From Thalassobacterium sedimentorum (GTDB taxonomy: Bacteria > Verrucomicrobiota > Verrucomicrobiia > Opitutales > Coraliomargaritaceae): DNA of 64,000 bases. The notes below the pieces were generated by a model that searched no databases, was not told where the DNA came from, and saw only the letters and a program-made list of their open reading frames with translations. Of the stretch, positions 45,052 through 54,429 are shown piece by piece; within the stretch, counting starts at the first letter, position 1; every line of letters starts with the position of its first letter. A program made the translations under genes and the position numbers. The stretch is from assembly GCF_031127905.1 (NCBI RefSeq), contig NZ_JARXIC010000005.1, forward strand, positions 62,001 through 126,000, read 5' to 3'.

Positions 45052-46613
45052 TATGAATCAAAATCAGAAAAAAAGCCACGAGTGTTCAAGAAGCCCTTGG
45101 CCTTAGAAATAGTCTGGTCATAACCATTTGGGGAAAAGCCTGGATTAAAGAAACCATGTTTTTCCCCAGGATACACTTCTACCTCAACCTCATTCCCTAA
45201 AGCACGAGCACGTGATACGAATGATTGTACCATATCAGGGGGCGATACGTTATCGCGGTCACCAATCATAATCAACATTGGCGGCAGTCCTGTTTTCAAC
45301 TGATGATAAGGTGAAAATTGTTCCCAATACTCACGCACTAAATGATTTGCAAAACCATCTGGTCCAGTATTCAAAACGGGATTAAAAAGCACCAATGCGT
45401 CTGGACGCGTCGAAATTGCTCGCGGATTAGGTACATCAATCTCGCTTTCCAAAGCTAACGATAGCGCTAATTGCCCTCCGGCAGACCCACCACCCGCAGC
45501 GATACGTTGAGGATCGATTCCCAATGAGGCGGCATTCGATTTGATCCACCGCATCGCCACCTTTGCATCACGGACTGCCTCAATTGGCTCCACACCGTCT
45601 CTACCTTTCGTACGATAATCAGCACTGATTGCAATCATCCCACGTTCAGCAAGTTCGCGGCACTGAGGGTAGAACGCAGTGCGGTTACCTGACTTCCAAC
45701 TACCTCCATGTAAAAATAGAATGCTAGGTCGTAGCTCAGAAAGCGCCCCCAAAGTAGGCATAAACACTTCCAACTGATAGGATGTATGCCCTAGCACTTG
45801 ATATGTATAGCTTTGTTGTACAAACTTAGGAACCGACAAATGAAGGTCTGAGCCTACTCTCAGGGCTGTAGATCGAGATTCAGCGCCAGACCAGGCAATC
45901 GAATCCAACTCTAAAGAACGAAGTCCGATCGCATTCAAAGCCATCGCATTCAGCCTCAGACGCGTCCGATAATTCAACTCAATAATTTTCTGAGAATCAT
46001 GCTGCTCTACACGCTCAAGAATAAGCTTTCTTGAAGTTAAACTCAGCTTAAGTTGCACAGTCTCATCAACTGGAAATTCTACTTGTGCTCGCTGAGTATA
46101 ATGCTCCTCTCCAGCGGTTAAATGTAGCGTCGCTACCCCCAACGGATTAATTCGAAACCAGATTCGGTCTCGCTCTTTATTAACCAATAGATTTTTTTCA
46201 GCTGAATCATCAAAAAGGCCATAATAAAAACCATCGAAACCTCCCCCCCCTTGAAGCGGAGCTTTCATCCGAATCGTAAGTTCTACTGAAAAGGGCCCAG
46301 TAAGAGGTTCAAGCGGGAGCTGGATGCCACTATTGCGTACTTTTCCATCGGATGCGGCTGGAAATACAGCACGCCCATTTCCAATTCCGGCCGCCCCCCC
46401 CAGAACCGGCACTTGGCTTTTATCCAAATGCTGCCAACAGCCAACACCGTCCAACAAAGGTATACCGCTAATAGGATCCCCCACCGCAAGAGTATCACGA
46501 CCACTGACACGCCCCCCCCAGTCAAAATTTTCAACACTCGCCACGGCGCTACGAAGCAAACCGAGTATAATACCTACACTTATTAGAACTACTTGAACTC
46601 CCTGAAATCGCAT
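45051..46613 (-). CDS. Secreted esterase: LamG-like domain plus alpha/beta hydrolase
   Basis: A 520-residue protein with a signal peptide (about 1-25). Residues 40-245 are a LamG-like beta-sandwich. The hydrolase (about 260-515) has HGG (302-304), GGGSAGG with nucleophile S377, the acid in MIGDRDNVSPP (D452 or D454) and H486 in EKHGF, i.e. the hormone-sensitive lipase/acetylxylan-esterase type. Its role would be to remove acyl groups from the sulfated glycan. Unusually, three runs of eight G stand in its first 125 codons (46243-46250, 46394-46401, 46512-46519 on the plus strand as C8). It follows the sulfatase gene at 46629-48146 after 15 nt. Confidence 0.88.
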   Translation of the reverse strand: MRFQGVQVVLISVGIILGLLRSAVASVENFDWGGRVSGRDTLAVGDPISGIPLLDGVGCWQHLDKSQVPVLGGAAGIGNGRAVFPAASDGKVRNSGIQLPLEPLTGPFSVELTIRMKAPLQGGGGFDGFYYGLFDDSAEKNLLVNKERDRIWFRINPLGVATLHLTAGEEHYTQRAQVEFPVDETVQLKLSLTSRKLILERVEQHDSQKIIELNYRTRLRLNAMALNAIGLRSLELDSIAWSGAESRSTALRVGSDLHLSVPKFVQQSYTYQVLGHTSYQLEVFMPTLGALSELRPSILFLHGGSWKSGNRTAFYPQCRELAERGMIAISADYRTKGRDGVEPIEAVRDAKVAMRWIKSNAASLGIDPQRIAAGGGSAGGQLALSLALESEIDVPNPRAISTRPDALVLFNPVLNTGPDGFANHLVREYWEQFSPYHQLKTGLPPMLIMIGDRDNVSPPDMVQSFVSRARALGNEVEVEVYPGEKHGFFNPGFSPNGYDQTISKAKGFLNTRGFFSDFDS

Positions 46614-46628
46614 AGCTTATATAGTCAT

Positions 46629-48146
46629 TTAACGTTTTTTGTAAGCTTCATGGATTGCCTGCATCTGCTGGTCAAAATCAGCCAGAAACTCAGAATCTAA
46701 GAAAGGGTCTTTCGTCTCTAAACGCCATTCATTTAGACGAACATACGCCTGACGCAGTAATTGTGCGTATTCTGGATTATCGGCTAGATTAATTAAACTG
46801 AAAGGATCTTTCTGGAGATCAAATAGCTCATTCTGAGGTGGTTTTTCCACACGTGCATACGCAGCGGCAACCTTCAAATCACTAAAACCCGGCGCAGTTG
46901 CAGCTAGCCATGCTTCATCATACTCTCGGGCAACTAGCGGATTCTCACGTTCATCTCCCCAAATATTCAAAATATAATGAAAACGACCATCGAAAACGGT
47001 ATAGCGTGGATACAGGTGCCAAGGCACATGAGTCAAATATTCTGTAAACAAGTATTCGCGCCATTCAGATGACGAGCGTTTACCACATAACAAATCAATA
47101 AAAGATAGACCGGTCTGACGCACATCTGGTTTGACCGTTTCAGCTCCTGCCGCATCTAGAAATGAAGGAAATAAATCTATTGTAGAGACCAGTTCGTCTC
47201 TAATTTGCCCCGCTGAAATATGCTGCGTCCAACGCACAAGATAAGGAATATGTGTCGCAGAATGATAGGCTGAGATTTTCCCACGAGTCACATCAGCACC
47301 ATGATCCCCAATGAATACGATTAAGGTATTCTCCGGCACTAAGCGTTGATCCAATCCAGTCATAAATTCCCCAACCCCAACATCCAAACGTTGAACAGCA
47401 GCGTAGTAATCTGAGATCTCTGAACGCACGGCAGGCGTATCCACTGCCAAGTATGGAATAGGATGCGTCGCATCCGGGGGAATCGGCACTTCAGGCAGTC
47501 CACTGACCACACGTGGAAACTCCTGATTCTTACCAGGCCCATACGCTGGACCGCCACGATGCGGATCCACATAGCTCATGACTAGAAATAATGGGCCACT
47601 ATCTTTATGAGCATCGATAAAGCCAAATCCCTTCTCATTCATCCATCGTACATTACGCTCATACACAACTTTCTGCCCATTAGTCTCCACATAATCCCAA
47701 TCAAACTGATCGAAAGGCTGAAAATGCGTCTTCCCTACTATTGCTGTGGTGTAGCCCAAGCGCTTTAATTCATTCGGTAACTTCGGAACATCATCATGCA
47801 TCGGTGGAGCGCCGTTTATGTGTGAAAGTCCGAACATGCCATGTTGGTGCGGATAAAGCCCAGTAAACATACTGCCACGTGATGGACTGCATGATGCCGC
47901 AGTGACATGCCCATTTAAAAACATAGCGCCGGATGCAGCCAAGGCATCCAGATTCGGAGTCAAATCATTGAGGTCACCATAAGCGCCCATCTCAGGACCA
48001 AAATCATCGGCAATGATCAGGATAATATTAGGCTGTTCGGAGGCAGCATCAGCCTGCCCCCCAGACAACCATATGCCAATCATGATCTGACAACATAACA
48101 TTCCATGCCCCAAACATAATAACAAACGAAAAATAGATTTAAACAT
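46629..48146 (-). CDS. Type I sulfatase, secreted
   Basis: A 505-residue protein from the ATG at 48146 (MFKSIFRLLLCLGHG); longer starts would run through poor leader sequence. The signal peptide ends near GGQADA. The formylglycine motif is SCSPSRGSMFTGLYPHQHG with Cys86, the Ca site is IADDFGPEMGAYGD (D47, D48) and IGDHGADVTRG. The YVDPHRGGPAYGP and TEYLTHVPWHLYPRY segments resemble heparan/N-sulfoglucosamine-sulfohydrolase-like (S1_8 type) sulfatases. It lies in the operon between the transporter fusion and the esterase. Confidence 0.9.
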   Translation of the reverse strand: MFKSIFRLLLCLGHGMLCCQIMIGIWLSGGQADAASEQPNIILIIADDFGPEMGAYGDLNDLTPNLDALAASGAMFLNGHVTAASCSPSRGSMFTGLYPHQHGMFGLSHINGAPPMHDDVPKLPNELKRLGYTTAIVGKTHFQPFDQFDWDYVETNGQKVVYERNVRWMNEKGFGFIDAHKDSGPLFLVMSYVDPHRGGPAYGPGKNQEFPRVVSGLPEVPIPPDATHPIPYLAVDTPAVRSEISDYYAAVQRLDVGVGEFMTGLDQRLVPENTLIVFIGDHGADVTRGKISAYHSATHIPYLVRWTQHISAGQIRDELVSTIDLFPSFLDAAGAETVKPDVRQTGLSFIDLLCGKRSSSEWREYLFTEYLTHVPWHLYPRYTVFDGRFHYILNIWGDERENPLVAREYDEAWLAATAPGFSDLKVAAAYARVEKPPQNELFDLQKDPFSLINLADNPEYAQLLRQAYVRLNEWRLETKDPFLDSEFLADFDQQMQAIHEAYKKR

Positions 48147-48207
48147 GACAGAAAAAAATAAAAGTTCGCGCGTAAACATACGCCGAATCAATATAATAAG
48201 CAAAACC

Positions 48208-50592
48208 TTAAAAATGATTAGCAATTCGCATCGCAGCTGGTCCACCGGGGCATGCCACGTTAATCCTAGTGTCGCGTAGACGATGCTTACTAATTTCATA
48301 AAACCGAATATCTTGCTCCGTGTTACTGGCAACTCCAAGGTAACGACTGTCAGGCGTAAAAACCGCTGCTTGCGGAATGCCTCCGACGCGAATCAAATCA
48401 CAGGCAACGAAAGTACTCCCTTGGCGTTCCAGCAGCATCACCATCCCGCTACTGCGATAAGCAGGATTCTCTGGGCTCTGATTACTATTATCAAGACAGT
48501 TTACAGCTAACCAGCGCCCATCGGGACTAATATCCACTCCTTCAGCCAAAATTCCAATCGGTATGGTATCATAGGCTTCCACATGGTCCACTTCTACCTT
48601 TAGAACTGTCACTGTTCCATCATCCACATTACCAATAACAGCTAAACCACCCTCCGGCGAGAAGTCGGCTGCGTAAGGACCATCACGACCTTCAATACGC
48701 TGTAACACATTCACTTCATCATTTTCAACCGAGACATATAAAACGGCATCAGCCTTATTTAAAGTAATCAATGCACGTTGACCATTGGGGGAGAAAACAA
48801 CATGTGATACACTACTCTCCGGACTGGCTACGCTAAAAGTCCCTAACAAATGCACAGGCTCTGGACTGTCCATAATTTCAATCAAGGAGACAGTGCCATC
48901 CGCACGATTTGCCACCAGAGCACGGGTGCCTGCTGCATTGATATCCACTCCGGACGGCTGGAACCCCAGCTCGATACTTTGCACAATCGTAGGCACCTCA
49001 TCGCTCAAACTCACCACACTTAATCGAGTATCTGGAATTTGTTTTTGTGAATTATTTGGATCGACCTGCATTGCGGCCGTGACCAATGCATAACGATTAT
49101 TCGGAGTAATCGCCACCGACGTTGGTGGGCCGATCAAACTGGTCGGAATTGAAGCAAGATGTTTGACCTCCAGTTGAGGTAAGGCCGCCGCATTAATAGC
49201 AAGCAGAGCCCCTGGACGAGCATTAGAATAAATTCGCTCCCCGCCTCCAACTTGAGTATAACGTTGATCGGTCACACACACCATCCAACTCTCGGGGGGG
49301 ATCAATGCAGTTGATTCATCTGTTACTACGCTTGACGAAAGCAACGCCCCCAAACCTTTAATAGCAATAAAGGAGATAATAAGCGAAAATACAAATGCGA
49401 TACTTAAGCCAGCATTCAAAAGTATGCCCGCCCGATGTTCCCCCATTAAATCCTGCTTATTCACAAGGGTCGCAAACACAACAATCACGAGTGGTAACAC
49501 GAAGACCTGTGCGACTTGAGTTAAAATTTGTGCTACAATTGGATTGGCTCCTAAAACCGGAACTGTGAGCCCAAGTAAGCAGGCCACGGCACACAGAATA
49601 CGAAACGTCTTACTACGACTATCAAACTCACCATTTTGATAATCCCCGACCAGCAATGGAGCCACCATACAGATTGGGAAAATAGAGGAAAGTCCCGCGC
49701 TCAAGGTTCCTAATAAGAAAAATGCAACCGCAAAACGCCCAGCGACAGGCTCCAGAGTAATCACCATATCCAGCACGTCATTCACTTCAAATCCCCGACT
49801 GTGCAGCGCACCAGCAGCACATGCCATGATGGAGCCACTAAGAATAAACATAAGTGTAGCTCCCACAATCGCATCCCGACGTTGATGTAGCATGTCCTTT
49901 TCTGTCCACCCCTTTGACTTAACTAATAACGGTCTAACCACAAAGGTCGGTGCCGCCATCGTAGTACCAACAAATGCAGCGATCATCAGCATACTGCCTG
50001 GCACCTCTGGAATAGTGGGGAGCAAACCGGTCGCAATCTCGGCTGCTGAAGGCATCACCACGAACATCGATAACAAAAAGGATACCCCCAATAAAGTAAC
50101 AAAAAGGACCAGAATTTTCTCAAAGAAACTATAACCTCCGTGCCAAAGTAAACCATACATAGCCACTAGAATGACTATGGCAATTCCCAGCACTGGCCAA
50201 TAGGCACTTTCACTTAGGCTTGGAACAAACAAACGTAAGCCCTCGTAGACAGCACTCGACGATAAACCGACCAGCCCAGACAAACAAAACCACTGTCCAA
50301 TCACTACGCCCACTACCATGATTATCGACAACCACTTACCACCGGGAAGATAGCGCTTACAGCCATTAGCAGCTGTGCCTCCGGTGACCAATGCATAACG
50401 CCCAGCCGCCTCCATCAGAACACCTGAAAATACACAACTAAGCGCTAAGACCCACAGCAACTGGAAGCCAAACTGACTCCCGGCTTTGCTCATCGAGGTC
50501 ACACTGCCCGTTCCAAGGGTGTAACCAATTGCGAAGATACCTGGCCCCACGGAAAGCACAAGTGTCACAAATCGACGGAATAATTTATTCAT
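48208..50592 (-). CDS. Nramp-like transporter fused to a C-terminal beta-propeller
   Basis: A 794-residue protein in one uninterrupted frame. Residues 12-415 are an Nramp-type (LeuT fold) membrane domain with about 11 helices, beginning LSVGPGIFAIGYTLGTGSVTSM. The metal-binding DPGN of true Nramp proteins in helix 1 is replaced by TLGTGS, and helix 6 (about 201-217, MLMIAAFVGTTMAAPTF) lacks the usual M-P-H. Residues 435-790 form a YncE/lactonase-like propeller with repeats such as SVAITPNNRYALVT, GVDINAAGTRALVANRADGTVSL, HVVFSPNGQRALIT, ADFSPEGGLAVIGN, GVDISPDGRWLAVN. The propeller lies after the last helix, probably outside. Since the metal motifs are gone, transport of another solute is likely. 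It sits in the sulfatase/esterase operon. Confidence 0.85.
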   Translation of the reverse strand: MNKLFRRFVTLVLSVGPGIFAIGYTLGTGSVTSMSKAGSQFGFQLLWVLALSCVFSGVLMEAAGRYALVTGGTAANGCKRYLPGGKWLSIIMVVGVVIGQWFCLSGLVGLSSSAVYEGLRLFVPSLSESAYWPVLGIAIVILVAMYGLLWHGGYSFFEKILVLFVTLLGVSFLLSMFVVMPSAAEIATGLLPTIPEVPGSMLMIAAFVGTTMAAPTFVVRPLLVKSKGWTEKDMLHQRRDAIVGATLMFILSGSIMACAAGALHSRGFEVNDVLDMVITLEPVAGRFAVAFFLLGTLSAGLSSIFPICMVAPLLVGDYQNGEFDSRSKTFRILCAVACLLGLTVPVLGANPIVAQILTQVAQVFVLPLVIVVFATLVNKQDLMGEHRAGILLNAGLSIAFVFSLIISFIAIKGLGALLSSSVVTDESTALIPPESWMVCVTDQRYTQVGGGERIYSNARPGALLAINAAALPQLEVKHLASIPTSLIGPPTSVAITPNNRYALVTAAMQVDPNNSQKQIPDTRLSVVSLSDEVPTIVQSIELGFQPSGVDINAAGTRALVANRADGTVSLIEIMDSPEPVHLLGTFSVASPESSVSHVVFSPNGQRALITLNKADAVLYVSVENDEVNVLQRIEGRDGPYAADFSPEGGLAVIGNVDDGTVTVLKVEVDHVEAYDTIPIGILAEGVDISPDGRWLAVNCLDNSNQSPENPAYRSSGMVMLLERQGSTFVACDLIRVGGIPQAAVFTPDSRYLGVASNTEQDIRFYEISKHRLRDTRINVACPGGPAAMRIANHF

Positions 50593-50692
50593 ATGAGGTA
50601 TAAGCGATAGAGATTTGGAATTAAAGCAGGCGCTATGTTAACTGAGTTGAGACGTCGCCTATCAACAATAGGCAACGTCACAAAAGATCGGA

Positions 50693-53600
50693 CTAATTGA
50701 GGGGATGCTCAGACGAAAGAATGACTGCTGCTGCTTTTAACTGCTCACGTCCAACGGTATCAGTGGGGCCCGTAAAACCAGGTCCTCCTGCAGCCACGTA
50801 ACCATCACTGCGCCCCGAAGCATCAGGACTCACCCAGAAGGAATACAGACTTCCAGAACTCATTTCAAAATGGACACGTACGGGCTTCCCTGCCAGTTGC
50901 GACAAGTCAGACACGGCATTCCAACGGATCTCTTTCAATGTGCTATCACTTCTCAATGGCAGGCAATTGTCCAAAGTAAATGGAGCGATCGGCTTCCCCT
51001 CCACATCGCGAAGTTCCGCTCGCAAACGCCCATGTTGCATATTCGCATTCACGAAAAGGCGCTTTCCCTGAAACTGAATCGGCCGAGTCGTCAATGTTCC
51101 AGTCTCAAGACCAACATCCATAGAAGCGAAACCATCGCGGCGCATATAAGCCAAGCCTGTCGCTCCATTGGTATACATACCATCGCGCGGACGCGTATCG
51201 TCACCTGCAAAACCACCATAATAGAACCAGAGTTGATCACCAACAATAGCACAAATGCCTGTAGTCGACTGTAAATAACCACGATCCCAAGTACCTTCCT
51301 TTCGTGCTGCAGGAATAGCTGCACGCCGATCCGGACGGTCCCAATGGAAGCCATCACGACTATAAGCAAACTCGAGCTCCGTTATTTTTGGAGCTCCCTC
51401 AGTCTTATTGTTATCAGGACCCAACCAAATTTGAAACATCCCGAGCATCAGGCTTTCATATGCAATCGCATCTAAATTGTATAGTTGCGGCGTTTTTCCG
51501 AGTTCAGCATCTACAGGATCCAATTTATCTGCACTAGTCCAGACTACAGGCTCACCTGGCTGCCAGCCGGTCCCTTTCCAAAAGTCACGTTTATCCCAGG
51601 TCCAAAAATTTCCCTGCAAAAAAGCATCAGACTCCCAATAATGCCGCGAACGCCCGGTGAACATGGAGCGTAAACTGAATACCCACTTCTCACGAAATGG
51701 ATTATAGAAAACTGTACTACGATCTCCCATCGGACCAGTTGTAACTGCGTCACTCCAATTGACACCATCTGAGGACACATAACAATATGCACCAATGCCA
51801 AAGTCGCCACCAGGAGGTCGCACAAACAACTTGTAACGTTCATCTGGATTCTCAGTCCAGCTATCGAGAATCACATTCCATGAATCCGGCCGAACTCCAC
51901 TTGGAGTCACCTCATTCAGTGCGCGCCTTTGCCCATTTCCTGAAACCTGTGGGCGTTGCCAGTGAATCCCATCAGAACTGGTAGCTAAGCCAATCCCTCC
52001 AAACCAACCTGCTTCATACCACAGTTTAAATAGTTGGTCCTGCGAATCCCACCACATACCACCACTTTTTGGTGTCGCAATAGCCAGACCGTTTGCATCC
52101 AATGCACGCTCTAAGCCAGTCTCAGGCGTCAAAACAGGATTACCGTGGTATTTGATTGGGAGATGAAAATTACGCGTCAGATTCGTATCTTCAATCAGAA
52201 AGTCATCCACAAAAAGCTGACGTCCTACATCTACCGGAATCACCTCAGGGATCTTCTTTAAATAAGGTACAGGCATGGGTTCCCGCGAAGCCACATATTG
52301 AGTTGGTGGCCATTCAGCTGGCAACTGTATGCCGTTGTAAAGAACTTCATCTAAGCCTTTTTTGGGCTGATACAGCTGCTTTTGTCCCTTTAGCACGGCA
52401 TCAACTAAAACTGCCCACTTCTTGAACCTATACGTCTCGCCAGACTTTACCTTTTTTTTGTAAACGAGTACTCCGTCGCCCGGATTTGTTCCAAAAAGCG
52501 GAGACATCGTCACCCCCGTAACCAATTGAAAACCATGGGATTCTAAATTCTTCACCTGCGAAATGGATCCGCTGCTCTCCGGAGGAGTTAGCACGTATAA
52601 TGGCCCTCCACGAATGACCGTGAAAAACAACGAATCAATACCTGCGCGGATAAATGGTAAATTATCTAATACTGCTGGTGGCGCATTTAGAACAAAATCA
52701 CGGTCACGAAATATTCGAGCTCCGACAACAAAACGATCAACCTCACCTCGGCTCATGCGTAACACAACATGCTCGTCCGGGGCTGCTTCACCATGCACTG
52801 GAAGTTGAGCACTAGGTGCTGCCCCCACAATTACAGCCCACTTATTAAAAGTATAACTTTCTCCAGCCTCCACATTCTTTTCATAAACAAGCACGCGATC
52901 ACCACGATTATCTCCAAACAACGGATCCATCATAACCCCGGGCACCAAACGAAAACCATAAGACTCCAAGCTTTCTACCTGTGAAACAGAAACGCTTGAG
53001 AGCGGAGCTGTCAGAACATATATTTTCCCTCCAGTTATCACAGAGAACGATGTGCCCGCAATATGGCCACGCATGAATGGCAAGCCCTTCAATAGGGCGG
53101 GTGGCACATTTAACACAAAATCCCGATCTTTAAAGACCTGAGTACCAGCAACAAAGTAATCTAGCTGCGCACTATTCATCCGTACTACAGCGTGCATCGC
53201 AGCAGATTCGGAATTCGACTTGTCCGCATCGACACTGGCTCTCAAAGTGTAGTCATCACCCGCTAAGTCTTTATCCAATACTGCTTGTCCTGAGTTCGTC
53301 ACGATCACGTTCCCCAAGTCGCGTCCAATTTGCAAAAGAGCAGGTGTCGTGAAATGAAATTTACCTTCTGAGGTCGCATCGGCGACTGAATACAAATCCC
53401 CTGTCGTCGGTGTCATGAACACAGCATCCATCGAAGTAGCGACCGCTTGCTGAGCCACTGCCACCATCTCCCACTGCGCGACCCACGAGAGGTTGCTAGA
53501 ATAAGCATATTGGGCAGGCGAGACTTGATTATATGCAAAAACAACCTGTTCACCGTAGGTTGCACGAATATCCTGAATAAAACGAGTCAAATGCTCTGCA

Positions 53601-54268
53601 TATTCAGCTCCCTTATTTTCGAGTGCATCGGACTCCCCCTGAACCCAGCCCATCCCCATGACCACGATCTCACGCCCCGGATACTCAGCCTTTAAGGCTG
53701 CTATAGCCCCTTCCACCGTATTCTGAAAAAGACGGTACAACTTGCCATCTTCACGCTTTTCAGCAGTCCCATCGGGACGCCAATCCGCGATGTCATATAA
53801 ACTAGTCCCTCCATGAGCAAATTTGACAACTGCCACTTTATCCTCAGTATTTGCTAAACGATCACGTATGGTGCGTCCCATACTGAGTTCCGGCCCAAAA
53901 CGACATACAGGCTCCTTCAAATCAGGATAAAAACCACCTGGCTTTTCAGCCTTATGAGACGTGCCTGGTTGCAATTTAACTAAAGTATTTTCCGGTAAAT
54001 ATCCCTCGCCAGCGATCGTATAATAGAAATCTACATCAGCTTGCGGCTGCGCCAAAGGATCATTGTGCTCTAGTAAATACTGCTGATACCCCCAGCCCAG
54101 CGCATTCGATTGTCCTCCGAACAGAACCAGAAAAACACGCCCCTGAGAGCCAACAGCCTCTTGCCCCACTGCTGCCCTGCATCCCAGCAAGATCCCAAAG
54201 CTCAGCATTATGATCACAAGAATGCCTCTCACAGACAAAAAACTATTTGCAAAACAATTCTTAAACAT
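50693..54268 (-). CDS. SGNH acetylesterase with two unknown repeats fused to a GH32/43-like five-bladed domain
   Basis: An 1191-residue secreted protein (leader MFKNC...LLGCRAAVG; a lipobox-like LLGC at 27-30 could make it a lipoprotein). Residues 45-330 are a sialate O-acetylesterase/SASA-type SGNH hydrolase: GGQSNALGWG with Ser54, GMGWVQGESDA, and His305 in KFHFTTPALLQIGRDLG. Two copies of an unnamed ~125-residue unit follow (357-483 and 500-624), each running VVRM...FVAGT..F.DRDFVLN to ES-Y/H-GF, PLFG, YTFNKWAV. From 675 the VDVGRQLFVDDFLIEDT start, HGNPVL, and ATSSDGIHW, YCYVSSDGVNW segments mark a GH32/43-like propeller. It is the first gene of the operon ending at 43738. Confidence 0.85.
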   Translation of the reverse strand: MFKNCFANSFLSVRGILVIIMLSFGILLGCRAAVGQEAVGSQGRVFLVLFGGQSNALGWGYQQYLLEHNDPLAQPQADVDFYYTIAGEGYLPENTLVKLQPGTSHKAEKPGGFYPDLKEPVCRFGPELSMGRTIRDRLANTEDKVAVVKFAHGGTSLYDIADWRPDGTAEKREDGKLYRLFQNTVEGAIAALKAEYPGREIVVMGMGWVQGESDALENKGAEYAEHLTRFIQDIRATYGEQVVFAYNQVSPAQYAYSSNLSWVAQWEMVAVAQQAVATSMDAVFMTPTTGDLYSVADATSEGKFHFTTPALLQIGRDLGNVIVTNSGQAVLDKDLAGDDYTLRASVDADKSNSESAAMHAVVRMNSAQLDYFVAGTQVFKDRDFVLNVPPALLKGLPFMRGHIAGTSFSVITGGKIYVLTAPLSSVSVSQVESLESYGFRLVPGVMMDPLFGDNRGDRVLVYEKNVEAGESYTFNKWAVIVGAAPSAQLPVHGEAAPDEHVVLRMSRGEVDRFVVGARIFRDRDFVLNAPPAVLDNLPFIRAGIDSLFFTVIRGGPLYVLTPPESSGSISQVKNLESHGFQLVTGVTMSPLFGTNPGDGVLVYKKKVKSGETYRFKKWAVLVDAVLKGQKQLYQPKKGLDEVLYNGIQLPAEWPPTQYVASREPMPVPYLKKIPEVIPVDVGRQLFVDDFLIEDTNLTRNFHLPIKYHGNPVLTPETGLERALDANGLAIATPKSGGMWWDSQDQLFKLWYEAGWFGGIGLATSSDGIHWQRPQVSGNGQRRALNEVTPSGVRPDSWNVILDSWTENPDERYKLFVRPPGGDFGIGAYCYVSSDGVNWSDAVTTGPMGDRSTVFYNPFREKWVFSLRSMFTGRSRHYWESDAFLQGNFWTWDKRDFWKGTGWQPGEPVVWTSADKLDPVDAELGKTPQLYNLDAIAYESLMLGMFQIWLGPDNNKTEGAPKITELEFAYSRDGFHWDRPDRRAAIPAARKEGTWDRGYLQSTTGICAIVGDQLWFYYGGFAGDDTRPRDGMYTNGATGLAYMRRDGFASMDVGLETGTLTTRPIQFQGKRLFVNANMQHGRLRAELRDVEGKPIAPFTLDNCLPLRSDSTLKEIRWNAVSDLSQLAGKPVRVHFEMSSGSLYSFWVSPDASGRSDGYVAAGGPGFTGPTDTVGREQLKAAAVILSSEHPLN

Positions 54269-54367
54269 ATATCTTATCGTTTAATCAACTACAAGTTTTA
54301 ATACAAGTAAAAAACTGCTCAATCAACCTCGACTCGAAGTAATTCCAAAGAGAAAAGATAATCCAAA

Positions 54368-54394
54368 GCCTGGCATTATGCAATTATGCCAGGC
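54368..54394. promoter_or_regulatory. 9-bp inverted repeat before the 54430 esterase gene
   Basis: GCCTGGCAT and ATGCCAGGC are separated by 9 nt. No T tract follows on either strand, so a leader hairpin or operator is more likely than a terminator. It lies in the divergent region between 54268 and 54430. Confidence 0.4.
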
Positions 54395-54429
54395 ATGCTC
54401 AGCCCTCTCCCCTGCAAAATCCCAATCTA

